Positions 11,574 through 22,994 of a DNA stretch of 64,000 nucleotides are shown in pieces. Source of the DNA: Kalmusia sp. IMI 367209. Its lineage: Eukaryota; Ascomycota; Dothideomycetes; Pleosporales; Didymosphaeriaceae. Numbering within the stretch: the stretch's first letter is position 1; every line of letters starts with the position of its first letter. Location of the stretch: positions 2,170,001 to 2,234,000 of the forward strand of contig JAPEUQ010000003.1 of the NCBI GenBank assembly GCA_027946365.1, given 5' to 3'. The notes under the pieces were generated by a model. That model saw only the letters and a list, made by a program, of their open reading frames with translations. It did no database searches and was not told the origin of the DNA. Made by a program: the position numbers and the translations under genes.

Positions 11574-13559
11574 ATGCGTTCCTTTGTTGCTGTTACCCAG
11601 TTGCTGGGGTTGGCTGCCGCGCTTCCCAGCAGCCAGTTGGTTGAGAGGGGAGGAGACCGCTGCAGCGGCGTCCAACACTTACGATTATGTCATCGTTGGT
11701 GGTGGTGTAACAGGTCTCATCGTTGCCAATCGGCTGACTGAGAACAAGAAGGGTAAGCGGTCATCCTGTTTAGGATTCTCCATGCCATGGTACTGATGTA
11801 CCCCGTGTAGTGACGGTTCTCGTTGTTGAGGCTGGCGTGGATGACTTGCCTTTCCAACAGCGACTGCCCTATGGCGCTGCTAGTGCCTTGAACACATCTC
11901 TGCTGTGGCCCAACTACGTCTCTGAGCCAGAACCCTTCCTGAACAACAAGACATGGAACGTTCGTGTCGCAGCAGTTCTCGGAGGCGGCTCAGTCGTCAA
12001 CGGTATGATGTACGATCGCGGCTCTGCAGCCGATTACAACGCCTGGGAGGCCCTAGGCAACTCCGGCTGGGGCTGGAAAGGACTGTACCCTTACTTCAAG
12101 AAGGGCACTACTTTCATCCCTCCGCCTAAGCAGACTATCAAGGACTTTGGCATCACGTATGATGCTGCCGCGTAAGTAACTCGTTGCGAAGATATCAAAT
12201 CAAAAAGGCCCCACCCCCCTAACACGAGGTAGATATGGCAATGGTCCTCTCCACCTCGGCATCTCAGACTTCCAGTACCCTGACATCAAGGCCTTTTTCG
12301 CCGCCTACCAGGGTGCCGGTGTGAAGAAGCTCCTCGATGGCGACAACGGCGAGCAAGCCGGCATCTCGTGGTACCCCAACACTATGAACCCCTTGACCGG
12401 CGAGCGATCCCAGGCCCGCAACTCATACTACGATCCCGTAGCTACCCGCTCAAACCTCAAGCTCTTGATCCGCACTGAGGCCAAGGAACTCGTCTTCGCC
12501 AGCGGCAAGAAGCTCGTTGCCAGCGGAGTCAAGATCACCGACAAGGTCACCGGCAAGACGTCAACCGTCTACGCCAAGAAGGAAGTCGTCCTCGCCGCCG
12601 GCTCCATCAACACCCCCAAGCTCCTCCAGCTCAGCGGCATCGGCCCCAAATCCGTGCTACAAGCAGCCGGCATTCCCGTCAAGCTTGCCCATGACGGTGT
12701 AGGCGCAAACTTCCAAGATCATCCTTACACCTCGGTCGTCTTCAACACGTCCGGCGCGAGCAACCCCAACCCCAGCTCCCTCACCACAGACCCAGCCTTC
12801 AACGCCTCCGCCTGGGCCCAATACGAGAAGAACAAGACCGGCCCTTTGACCCAAGCCCGTGGAAACAGCCTCGCCATGATCTCCCTTCCCCAGGTTGCAC
12901 CCTCCACCTACAACACCCTGGCCAAGCAGATCAAGGCCCAGAAGACCGAATCCTACCTCCCCGCCATCTACACGGGCAGCAAGAAGCTCCTCGCAGGCGT
13001 TGCCGCCCAGCGCAAAGTCCTCGCCGGCCTCTTCACCAATAAGGACGCCGCCATCGTCGAATACCCCGTCGGCGCCAGCGGTGCCTTCGTCCTCGTCGGC
13101 CTCGAGAAGCCGCTCGCCCGCGGCTCCGTCACCATCAACCCAGCGGACCCCCAGGGCGCGCCCAAGGTGCTCTACAACGCGCTCAGCAACCCCGTCGACA
13201 AATCCGTCCTCGCCTCGTGCGTGCGCTACCTGCGCACCGTCTGGAAGCGCAGCGAGATCAAGCAATTCTCGCTCGTCGAGACGTCGCCAGGCGCACAGTA
13301 CGTCGGCGACGACGAGATCATCGACAGGATGAACGCGCTCGGCAGCATCTGGCCCACGCTCTCGCACCCCAGCGGCTCGTGTGCCATGATGCCTGAGAAG
13401 TACGGAGGATGCGTGTCGGACAAGCTGCTCTTCTATGGCGTCCAGAAGCTGTCTATCGTCGACGCATCCATCTTGCCGCTTGTGCCCAGTCAGCACATTC
13501 AGTCCACTATGTATGCTGTGGGCGAGAAGGCTGCGGATTTGATCAAGGCTAGAGCGTAG
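11574..13559 (+). CDS. Secreted GMC-family FAD oxidoreductase, with one frame break
   Basis: Flavin-dependent oxidase or dehydrogenase of the glucose-methanol-choline family, expected outside the cell. Exons: 11574-11752, 11811-12171, 12233-13559, about 620 residues. The ATG at 11574 gives a good signal peptide (MRSFVAVTQLLGLAAALPSS). FAD-binding DYVIVGGGVTGLIVANRL follows but is in another frame; the shift falls at GGGG (11647-11650), where removing one G makes the frame continuous. The rest is intact: AAVLGGGSVVNGMMYDRGS (first GMC signature), AAGSINTPKLLQLSGIGP (second signature), and the C-terminal SHPSGSCAM and PSQHIQSTMYAVG with the active-site His pair. Substrate not predictable; aryl-alcohol, sugar or choline-type substrates are all possible. 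Either a one-base sequence error or a very recent inactivation. Confidence 0.85.
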
Positions 13560-14368
13560 GGCCGCTGTAGCTCGCGTAATCAATGTAGATATTCGTAGTC
13601 TGTAATCGAACCAAGGAAGTTTAACATTCAAACTCAAAATCTATGCAACTTGTGTGATTCCGCGCTCTGTGAGGATGAACGGTCTTGCATGAAATGCTGA
13701 TGACACAGTCGAAGGAGGATCGCAACTAACCCAAACAGAGACGTCATGGACATAAGGGCCCTCTTACTGCCAACCTCACTCCATAACTCCATTCACTTTC
13801 GTGAACGTGACAATCTACCTAGACGAGAGAAATTCCCAATAGCTGCCAGAGCATAGCCGATGCACAACCAGCATATCCCCAAAACATCACTTTCTCACCT
13901 GGTGCGCACGGCTCTAAATATAATCTATCACAGCCCTAGCTCATCCTCCAGAAAGCCTATTTGTCGATGTATTTCAAATCGTTTGGCGAGTTTCCGCGCC
14001 TACAGATCGATTCTTAAATATGATCGGCGAACGTTGGCGCATTGAGAAATTGGCACTGAAACGCTGACGAAACATATTGTGCGTTCAAGCTCTTTTATAA
14101 GGGTACGTCGCAAGAGGGTGGAGCAGAAGGATTCAGAAACTTTATGAGACTAAACGAAGGTCGTGCCCGTCAACACCATCGTGAGATTGATGTGCTGGTG
14201 TAAAGGATTCTGTTTGGGTACGGCGTATCGTGCTTGTCTTCGGTCCAGACTGCCGATGGATGCTTTTCAATCGCGCGTATCATCTCCTATGTTATTAATT
14301 CAGACCTCGTGGTGACCGTGATCATATTAGATGAGCAGCTATCGTGATCTCCCAGTGAACAACCGTGA
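13560..14368. other. Intergenic, 0.8 kb, no gene seen
   Basis: Lies between the convergent 3' ends of the GMC oxidoreductase and the NmrA-like gene, so mostly terminator and 3' UTR sequence. No coding or RNA feature recognised. Confidence 0.5.
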
Positions 14369-15286
14369 TTATTCATTTGCACATATCGAATCAACCAACT
14401 TCTTCCCCCCAGCCCAGTCTTTCAGTCTCGTCAGCTCTCTAACACCATACTTCCGTATATTACCCACGGCCTCTTCATGCATCGGGAACAGCTCCTCTCT
14501 CTTCTTCGTACTATACTCAACATGATTTACGATCAATGAATGCAAGTCCGTTTCCGGCAAATGTGCCATCTTCGCCTTGAACGCCTCCTCGTCAATCTCC
14601 CTAATCCTCACTTCTCTCCCAACCGCCCGTGCAATAACTTCAAGCGCTTCTTCTATAGTAATCAACTCCGGCCCATTCAGCAGCACCACACCCCGATACT
14701 CCCTCTCCGCCAACAGACCCCCAGCCACAGCACCAATGTCCTCAGGAACAATGAAATCAAACAGCGTATTCGGTCGGAACAAGTCAACCACACCTCCTCT
14801 TGCCCCATGTGCGACTAAGAAGAGGTTCGAACAGAAATACATCGGTCGCAGGACCGCAGCTCGAAGCCCGACTTCCCGCAGCGCAGTCTCAGCCTGTGCG
14901 TGGTTCCACGCACTCCCTTTCGTCTTCTCCACGCTCTCCGGTGGATCTTTGACCGCGTACGAACTCAGCAGCACGACGTATTTGACGCCTGCGTCTTTCA
15001 GGGCGGTGAATGTTGACCGCATGCCGTCCTGGGCAGCGAATACCGTGTAGAGGAATGCAGCTGTGGCTCCGGATTTCTTGATCGCTTCTGTGATGGTTGA
15101 TGCTTGCGTCAGGTCTGCGATCGTCCGGGCGTATCCTCTAGACTCGTCCAGTTCGCTGTTTTGGTTTAATATCTCTAGTTCGGCTTGTCTTACTGCGAGC
15201 CAGACTTTTGCACCGCGCATTTTTGCTTCGATGGCTGCGGCGCTGGCGACGGCGCCGGCTGCGCCGAAAACGATTACGTTCGTCAT
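14369..15286 (-). CDS. NmrA-like / atypical short-chain dehydrogenase
   Basis: Single exon, 305 residues. The start MTNVIVFGAAGAVASAAAIEA carries the glycine-rich NAD(P)-binding turn (GxxGxxA type), followed by KVWLAVRQ at the second strand. Mid-protein KYVVLLSSYAV and LRAAVLRPMYFCSNL match the strands and loop of NmrA-like reductases. The active-site Tyr-x3-Lys of classical SDRs is not obvious, which suits NmrA-type redox sensors or ether/isoflavone-reductase-like enzymes. It is cytosolic by inspection. It could act as an NADP(H)-binding regulator or as a reductase; the sequence does not decide. Complete and undisturbed. Confidence 0.85.
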   Translation of the reverse strand: MTNVIVFGAAGAVASAAAIEAKMRGAKVWLAVRQAELEILNQNSELDESRGYARTIADLTQASTITEAIKKSGATAAFLYTVFAAQDGMRSTFTALKDAGVKYVVLLSSYAVKDPPESVEKTKGSAWNHAQAETALREVGLRAAVLRPMYFCSNLFLVAHGARGGVVDLFRPNTLFDFIVPEDIGAVAGGLLAEREYRGVVLLNGPELITIEEALEVIARAVGREVRIREIDEEAFKAKMAHLPETDLHSLIVNHVEYSTKKREELFPMHEEAVGNIRKYGVRELTRLKDWAGGKKLVDSICANE

Positions 15287-15535
15287 GTTGGCTCTTCAGT
15301 CGTTGTGTGGAGTCGTAACTTTTTTCGCGATCAAGTTATGTAGCACACGACCAAGAGAGCAGATGTAGGAATTTCTTTCATGTATCTCTGCATCCTGCTC
15401 GAGCAGGTATTGTTAATCCAAGTCCGATATTTCGGATGGAGTGTAATATGCGAGTCCGGAGTCCGAAGACTCGGTACACCCTTCCTCTTCCCCTTCGTCT
15501 TGACATTTCTTAGTCATCGCACAACTTCTCGTGCT

Positions 15536-18432
15536 TCAAGACGCATACTTGAAGCTGAAATCAACAGTCTCGACAATATCCCAATCCCCTTCTTGCTCCT
15601 CGTCTCCAAACACCCGCAAGGCGCTTACCCTCAACTTATACTTCCCCTCGTCCAATACGGTCCCGTCAGCTAACAGCCCACTGAAATAAACCCTCGACTG
15701 ACCCCTCGGCAAGTACATCTGCGGCGAGCCTGCCATGGCCCCAACCTTTTTCTCGCCCTGGAAGACATCTACGTGCACCACAGCACTCCCGACAAGTAAC
15801 TCCATGTACACGTTAGGCTGAGTGCTCTGGTCTCCGTCATCTGTCGGAGGCGGATTCGCTGGATCGGGGCGTGCAATCGTGTAGTTAGTGTTTTCCGGGA
15901 TGGGATTATTGTAGTTTGCGAGATAGACAAGGGAGGATTGAGTGATAGGGGTGGAGCGCATGCTGCCGGCCACACCCAGATAGGGGAGCACGAGGGTGTT
16001 GTTGGTGCCGTTCAGGCTAATGTAGCCGCTGTAGACGGGGAGGAGTGTCGCGTTCACAGAGCCGGGGGGCGTGCAGGTGACCGTGACATCGACCGATTCG
16101 CCTGCGGGGACTGTGATCTTGCTATACATTTATGAGTCTATTGATCTGATAAACATCTTCACGAGAGTTGTGGACTCACCCTGAATCGAATCGTATATCC
16201 GCCCAGTCCTCAACAATCGGATTTGGAAAACTGGCTGCTCGAAGAACGCCAAAGCTCTCCCGCAGCGTATACATCGTGACAGCTTTGCGGTGGCTCAGCT
16301 CGAACACAATCTCTTCAGATCCAGTGTTCGACACAGTGAACGTCCGGTTACCAACGAAATGATCTGTGTCATTCCAGGGGATGCTATCGATGCTGAGTTC
16401 GGCTGTGGCGTGAGCTGCACTCCAAGCTTGAATGATACCTGAGCCTTGCTGTGGAACTGGAGCCAAAATTTCTGAGTGCACTGTGGTGCTGTCACGCCAA
16501 GCAATTGGCTTCGATGTTGTGGTCAAGATGCGGCGGAGACGCTGAGGATCAAGACTACCTCGCACTTCTTTGATCAACGCAAAAGCGGCAGCGGTAAGGG
16601 GAGCGGCTTCCAAGGTACGTTAGAGGGAGCTTAGAAGTGGGGTACTCGTACTTACACATGCTGGTTCCAGTCATGACTCGATAGCTGCCTCCGGAAGTAA
16701 GGTACGTACTCAGGATGTTTTCACCGGGCGCAACAAGATTGGGTTTCACCCCAAGCTCCCAACTTGGGCCCCAGCTGGTCAGAGAATTTGCGAGGAACCC
16801 ACCCGTTTCATTGTTCTCGAATTCTTCAAGGTAGACTTCCGTGTCATTACTGCTAGGGATGCTGACCGTGACACTTGAACCTTGCTTAAGTAGGCTTAGC
16901 CAGCGTTCAGCAACATAGGGCGCTATCCTCGCTACACCCTCGATACCATCGGCATATACGATAGGATCATCTCGCATCGTACTATCACGTGTCAGCAAAG
17001 CACAAAGTCGTGGGCACCATGCTAGTGTTGGGTAAGGTCATACAGGTTGCTTCCCGTGCCGTCGTAGTACAACATGTATCTCCCGCCTTTCGCCGCGATG
17101 TTGTTACCCTGATCTGGAGGATAACATCCAGTAGCCCTTGCGTCAAGGAATTGTAGAAGTACAATACTATTGCTCAGATCTGTACCATTGGACAGCGAGG
17201 TACATGCGTTGTTTTCATCAACAGCAGACCAAAGTGAGAGCTTGAGATTTGAGGAGAATTGAGGCTCGCCTACAAGAAGCGCAAATTCGCTAGTAGTCGA
17301 GTTGTTAGTTCCGTAAGACCCACGAGGCAGAAGGACTGGAAACTTTGTGTTCGATACGGCCCCAACGCCAGTGACATGGAAGCCTGTGGCTGGTGAAGAA
17401 GAATAGAACATCCCGAGACCACCATCGTTGCCTTCTGAGATGGCAAATAAGATGCCGGCATCCGCGATGCGCGAAGCAACGACGGCAAGTACATGGCCCG
17501 CCCATCCAATTTGGCTGCTCCATGTTAGCCGTACATCAACAAATTCAATTCGCAAAAACGTACAAGCCATTTGAATACGAGATGATATCCGCGCCATCTT
17601 CCACAGCGCGGCCAAACGCCGCCAGTTGGATCTCGTCAGTCGTCCCAGAGATACAATTCCATATCCTGTAAGCAGCCAGTCTAACTCCTGGTGCTCCACC
17701 TGAAAACCCGTATTTGGTCTCTTTGAGTTGTGCAGCAACAGTTCCTGCCACGTGAGTTCCATGGCCAAAGCAGTCGTCCATTGGGTCATTGTCAGGTTCT
17801 GGCTCTGTGACACCGAGCCGGTAGTTGTCGCCAACAAAATCGTATCCTGTTCTGACCAAGCAGTTCTCGCCGAGACAGCCGCCTAGTGCAGGATGCGTAT
17901 AGTCAACGCCGCTGTCAATGATAGCAACTTGGATGCCTTTCCCTGTCACTCCTTCTGCGTGCAGCTTGTCAATTTGGGTCATGACATGTGGGGAGAATGG
18001 GCGTTCATCCTCGTCCTGGCGTTTGATGTGTGCGTGCGTGGACGTATTATTTGTAGCATCTAGTGGTTGCATCTCTGGCATCTCCAGCTTGGATGATCGA
18101 ACTGGCCATATCGCACTGACTTCACTTAGCGACTTGATCTGCGAAATCATATTCGAGCTGTCCCCGCCAGACGTCGAGTTCGGACGCTTGACTTGGAAGG
18201 AGACACCTTTGAAAAAGCGGAAACTGAGATCCATACGGTGCTCAGCATCTACACCATCAGCTGCGAGCGATCCGTAGAAAGCAGATGCAGTAACATCGTC
18301 GTTCGCGAACTCGGCAATGTAGACGTTGGATACAATACCCCCGGTCTGATTAGCTGCCCGGGCGTGAAGTGATGTCGAGGAGACCGCATGCACTCCCATG
18401 AGGAGGGCCGTGAAGGCTTGAACGAGCTTCAT
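15536..18432 (-). CDS. Secreted subtilisin-like serine protease (S8, PA-insert type)
   Basis: Exons in order: 18432-17564, 17517-17044, 16981-16656, 16606-16180, 16121-15536; 893 residues. A signal peptide (MKLVQAFTALLMGVHAVSS) is followed by a pro-region ending near a KR at 137-138. Catalytic residues are Asp173 (IIDSGVDYTHPALGG), His224 (GHGTHVAG), Asn in ISEGNDG and Ser about 555 in GTSMSAP, completed across an exon junction. The long insert between His and Ser (exon 2 to early exon 3) fits a protease-associated domain, and the C-terminal beta-rich part (SKITVPAGESVDVTVTC) fits an Fn3-like domain. This is the layout of large extracellular fungal subtilases. It probably degrades host or substrate protein. 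The frame is intact throughout; many N-glycosylation sequons support secretion. Confidence 0.9.
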
Positions 18433-19905
18433 TGTTGTCGCTGGTATCAAAACGAGAGAATGGCGATGTGCGCAACCTTCTCGGGCGCGCCGCGCTGGTA
18501 TATGAATGAGCCCATATCCGCTATCCGGGACCTCCGTCACAAGTTGGCATCATAGTGGCTGCATGGGGCAGGTTGCAGAGGTCTCTCTGCAGACAATTCC
18601 CGAGCTGGCGGCGCAAAGAATAGAAATTTAGATGTCAGGAGGTTTCGCATGATGATGATCGTGGAGTCGATCAGTTTAGACGATATTGAAAGTTGGCGAT
18701 TATACCCATTTTGGGATAGTGCCGGAAGAATGGGAAGGGGTATACCGTAACGTATTCCATAGGCGAGCTGCCAGACGAATTCTCTCCAGCATGACCTGCT
18801 ATATATGCTGAGCTCTCGGGTACGTTTACAATTTTAGCAGCACTCGATATATCGCCGCAACTTAGTCCCAGAGTTGGCGCAAAACTCATAGCCATAGTGG
18901 TATTTTCAAGTAGTGATTGGAAAGGTACATTGTGCAGCCGCCACAAGCGAGTATCATAACCTTCTCGGTGATAGAACTGCGCTCAAAGCGATAATGATTT
19001 GTTAGTATTGAACAGTCGAGAACGGTACGCAACTCCAGTCGGCGTGGTACATGGCAGGTACACACGAATATCGAGCAGGAAGGTTAATAAATTATTGTGA
19101 CTAGATTTGCCCTAGTCTTCGCGGACGTGATCGATTCGACGTTCTCATCGTCCTCAGCAATTAAAGTAGCCTTCCAAGATGTTGATGTGCTGAATAATCT
19201 ACTATAAGGAAAGAGATGAACTAGGAGTTGAGATCGTCTCTATAACGGACACCCAAGGAGAAGATTTGAAAACAGAAAGGTTTGAGAGAAACCATCAAGA
19301 TATTCAAACAATAGATAAAGGCCAGGTCCAGATCGGACAGAAATCCATAGATAAATGCTTTCAGAGCTATCGTGGTTTTATCCTCGGATCTTACAACATG
19401 AAGAGTTTTGTACATATTAATGAAGGATCGATTCCGGGCACTTCCGTCTCTTTTAATAGTATAAGAACAGCCCAGTAGCATGAAATTCATGAGCATTTCT
19501 AATGATATGTGACGTTGAAACATACATGCCTCTTAGTGTAAGGCAAATTTCAGGGTAAAGTACCCACCTTGCTGCCATTATCTCCTTGATGTTTCAGTTC
19601 AAACCATTCATTGCGTACTTCAAGTAAGCGCTTTGGATAAGCTCTAAAACGTCTTAAGCAAGAGACACATTACTTTGGGTACACTAAAAGATCATTAGAG
19701 CTCCTCATGGGCAACAAACTACCTTATGTAGCTTTTGGAGTTATTAGATTGTGTTAGTTGCATTTGACAACGTAACAAGGGTATGCTTTTCTATATGAAG
19801 TGTTTGAGCTAATAGGAAGCAAGTAAACACACTTCAAGAACGCAGCCATTAGTAGCAAAGATAACAGCTTGCCTGAATGACCTACCGCTCCAACAAGTTG
19901 ATCCA
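18433..19905. other. Intergenic, 1.5 kb, AT-richer, no gene supported
   Basis: Divergent or upstream sequence between the protease and the MFS permease gene. It is richer in A/T than its neighbours and contains a 91-codon minus-strand frame (18671-18946) and a 100-codon one (19221-19523), neither with recognisable features. It may be an old mobile-element remnant; no terminal repeats were seen. Confidence 0.4.
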
Positions 19906-21692
19906 TTATTCATTATTTCCGGTCGCAATTCCCCAGAAGTATCCACACCAACCACCAAGTATAAGCAGGACTAGCGCTCCAAAGCAGCCCATTGAGATCC
20001 TCTTGTTCTTCCCGCCATCTTCATTGAACATGCGCTTCCGCTCTGTGAGCAAATTCCGTCTGGAAATGCGCAGCTTGCGTGACCACTGCAAATGCCGGAG
20101 GTCAATGAATTTCCAAGACGCAAAAGTAAGCACAAATGAGACTACGACCGACACGCCTGCGAGTACTACATATACAATAGTGACGCGGTCGTAAGAGTTA
20201 TTGTCGCGATCTTGGATAACGCCGGTGATGACGCGGACGATGATGTTCATGCTATGACGATAGTCAGTAAGGTTGCGATTAAGGTTGCATGTGGCACAGA
20301 ATCCGACTCACGCATTGTTCATAGTGATCTTGAGAGCGTACGCGGAACCAAACACCGAGGGATCCCACATGGAAGTGCGGATGCTGTCGATGATAGTCGC
20401 AGGACCAAAGCAGTATGCAAAAGCGAAGACACCGAAGCTTCCTGCTGTCCCTTTGGTAGTATTGGCAAAGCAGACCAACAACATTGATATGAACATGCCG
20501 ATACCACAAAAGACCACTGAGGCACGTTAGTCATTCGATCTCTATGCTGGTCAGAGAAATGTTCCTTACAGACGGAAATACGCTGTCCGAACAGGTCCAG
20601 AAATACTCCAAGTAGCGGCACAACGAAGAATCCTATGGTCCATGTGAGTATGCAGCCTAAGTTCGAGAGGACCTGATCACTTACCAGCATACTGAAGGGT
20701 GGCAGAATACCAACCCGCAACAATAGAGTCAGTCCCAAAACGTTGCTCAGCTAGCTCCGTCGCATTTTGCAAAAATACAATTGCGGTGCTTGTTTCAAAC
20801 AGCGAGAACGTCATGACAGCCCAAAATGTCCACGGCAGCTCTAACACTTTGCGCAACTCAAATTTTTTGGATTTCTCCGCCAGCCGCTCGCCCGTTGCTG
20901 GGTCAGTGACGCCGTGGAACTTCCGGTTCGCAACCTTTGTGAACCAGTAGAAAACACCCGTCATGACGTTAGTGAAGAGGTTCATGAATACAGCGACCCA
21001 AAAAACCCACGCGAAATCGCCCGTTCGTTTTGCGATGATGTTAGCCGATGATTTGCCCGCAAACGCACCGATCTTGCCTATGCCTAGCTCAAAGCCCAGC
21101 GTCGACGCAAATCCATTTCCAGGGGCGAACCAAGAGGAAAATACTTTGTACTGCGCGACCTGGGTGGCGATGTCCCCAAGGGCGCGGACCACCCGACCAG
21201 CGATCATGAATTTATACGAACGGGTCTGTGCCGCACCTGCTACGAGGATCGAGCCAACAGAGTAAATGAAATTCCCGTACAGCATTGCACCTGCTCATAA
21301 ATTAACATTTGTATTATCATCATTCGCAGCTGATACATACCTGCACCACCAATACGGTCAGTAACAACTCCACTGACCAACATCAACGCCGTGACCATAA
21401 AGTCCTCGCTGGCTTCCAGCAGTGCGAATTGCTTGTTGTTGACCTTCATTTCCTTCTTGATCGTGGTCTTCATAGCAGCAGTGATCCCCGAGCTCCATTG
21501 GGACCCGAATCCAATAGCGGTGACTAAAAGGATAGCTGCGATTTTCCATTGCAGAGGCGCCGGCCTGAGACTGCTGGTAACGGAGTCCTCATCACTATCT
21601 GTGCGAGCCAGAACGGTGGCATCGGCTACACTCTTTTCGCCGTTTGTCGTCTCAGAGACGCTGTCGTGAGCGGGTTGCGAAATTTCCGCCAT
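19906..21692 (-). CDS. Major facilitator superfamily permease
   Basis: Exons in order: 21692-21341, 21290-20685, 20632-20570, 20516-20312, 20251-19906; 523 residues. The hydrophilic N-terminus (to about residue 50) is followed by about twelve hydrophobic segments, beginning IAAILLVTAIGFGSQWSSGI. The loop after the second helix contains VVTDRIGGAG, a variant of the MFS motif A (D-R-x-G). The central cytoplasmic loop (DPATGERLAEKSKKFEL) is short. A late region FVVPLLGVFLDLFGQR repeats the motif. The C-terminus ends in another hydrophobic helix after a basic stretch. Substrate not predictable; it resembles the fungal permeases of sugar- or nucleoside-like cargo more than drug pumps, a weak inference. 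An ATG at 21722 would add ten residues. Confidence 0.83.
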
Positions 21693-22994
21693 GTCTCTCG
21701 AAATATGGCCACGAAAGATCACGTTGGAAGTAATGCGCAGGACGGGTATTTATAAGAATGAGAACTTCAGTCAAAAGATGAAGAGCATGACAGGGATCAG
21801 CTCGAGGAATTGAAGCGAGAAATTCTAGAAAACGGTGAAAGCGGCCCGAAGTCGGGATCTGAGTGGAGTGTAAATCACGCAGGTGTATATAGCGTTGCAT
21901 CTGATAAGATCAAGCGTTCACATAGTAGACGGACAGGAACAGGTTAGGGCATAGCCTGATATATCTAACTAATTTCTGGAAAGGTGGAAACGGCTCTACG
22001 TTTTAGGCGTTACTCATGTTGGCAACATCGTCCGGTATAGTGCATCCGAAATGCTCAATTGATTTCTTGCGCCCGTTGGGCAGATTTCTCGGCGCATACA
22101 GGAATTTGAACCCGACTTCGTGCGCAATGGTCCGGGTTCATAACAAGTCTCATAATGTTGACAAACAGAAGTACGACAAAAAAACCCGACCTTGCAAGGT
22201 GTGGACAGGACGCGCCATCGGAGTCTGCTCAGAGGTCGTGAGTGGGTCGCGTTATCAGATCCTGCAGTCTTGGCGGCGATGACCCACAATAGGCCTGCGC
22301 TTGTAAGTGGGTGTGGGTAAAATCTCGGACATGACGCGCCATCTGAGCCGCGTTATCAGATCTCGTAGCCTTTGCTGTCATGGTCCGCAATGTGCATGCG
22401 CTTTTCTTTGTCTGGAATATTTTGTGTCAAACTCGGGCCATTCAAGGGTAGAATTCGCTGAGCGCGGAAGCTTTCATCAAGTCTCGGCGCATGCCAACTA
22501 AGTTACCACGTGCCTACGTCCCTTGTAAGTTCCGCAAGTATGGCCGAGTTATCGAAATAGCTGGATTCGGGACATCAAACTACCTTGGGCGCAGATTCAG
22601 TAGATCAGTACTTGGCACAGTCCAGGTACAGTCACGGCCCAATCGCCGCGCAAGCGAAGTTCTTGTGGGCACAAACGCTACAGTTCCATTGCATCAACTT
22701 GCACGATTTTTTCTGTTTATTTCGACGTCGTAACTGTAAGCACCTATCACACCGGGCTTCCCTTCAAGTCGTGCATGATGAGGGAGGCAGTTCGAAAACA
22801 TTTCAACCTTGCACTACCAAAATTTACCATTGTGCAGATTCTTGGTGAAGTTTATTACCTTTTCCGTTACATCTCTAGAAATTTTTCTATATTTGTCGCA
22901 GGGGCTACTTGAGACAATGTGATTCGCTAGGAACGTGAATAATCATTGAAAAGCCTCACACTATCCTTACCTACGTGTAGTCCCCACCCCTCTG
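21693..22994. other. Intergenic, 1.3 kb, with a degenerate direct repeat
   Basis: Between the start of the MFS gene and the 3' end of the HET gene. It contains the diverged direct repeat described at 22208-22403 and otherwise only short random frames. Confidence 0.5.
22208..22403. repeat. Two diverged copies of a roughly 70 bp direct repeat
   Basis: Copy 1 (22208-22302) and copy 2 (22332-22403) share GACGCGCCATC, then CGCGTTATCAGATC, then a run ending in GCATGCGCTT/GCCTGCGCTT. Copy 1 carries about 22 extra bases between the first two blocks. Differences include C/T and G/A changes. No coding potential; origin unknown. Confidence 0.5.

Noticed and set aside
12657..13637. 326-codon open frame antisense to the GMC oxidoreductase
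   Set aside because: Frame openness follows from strong codon bias on the other strand; no domain composition of its own.
18671..18946. 91-codon minus-strand frame as a gene
   Set aside because: No signal peptide, domain or splice partners; composition not protein-like.
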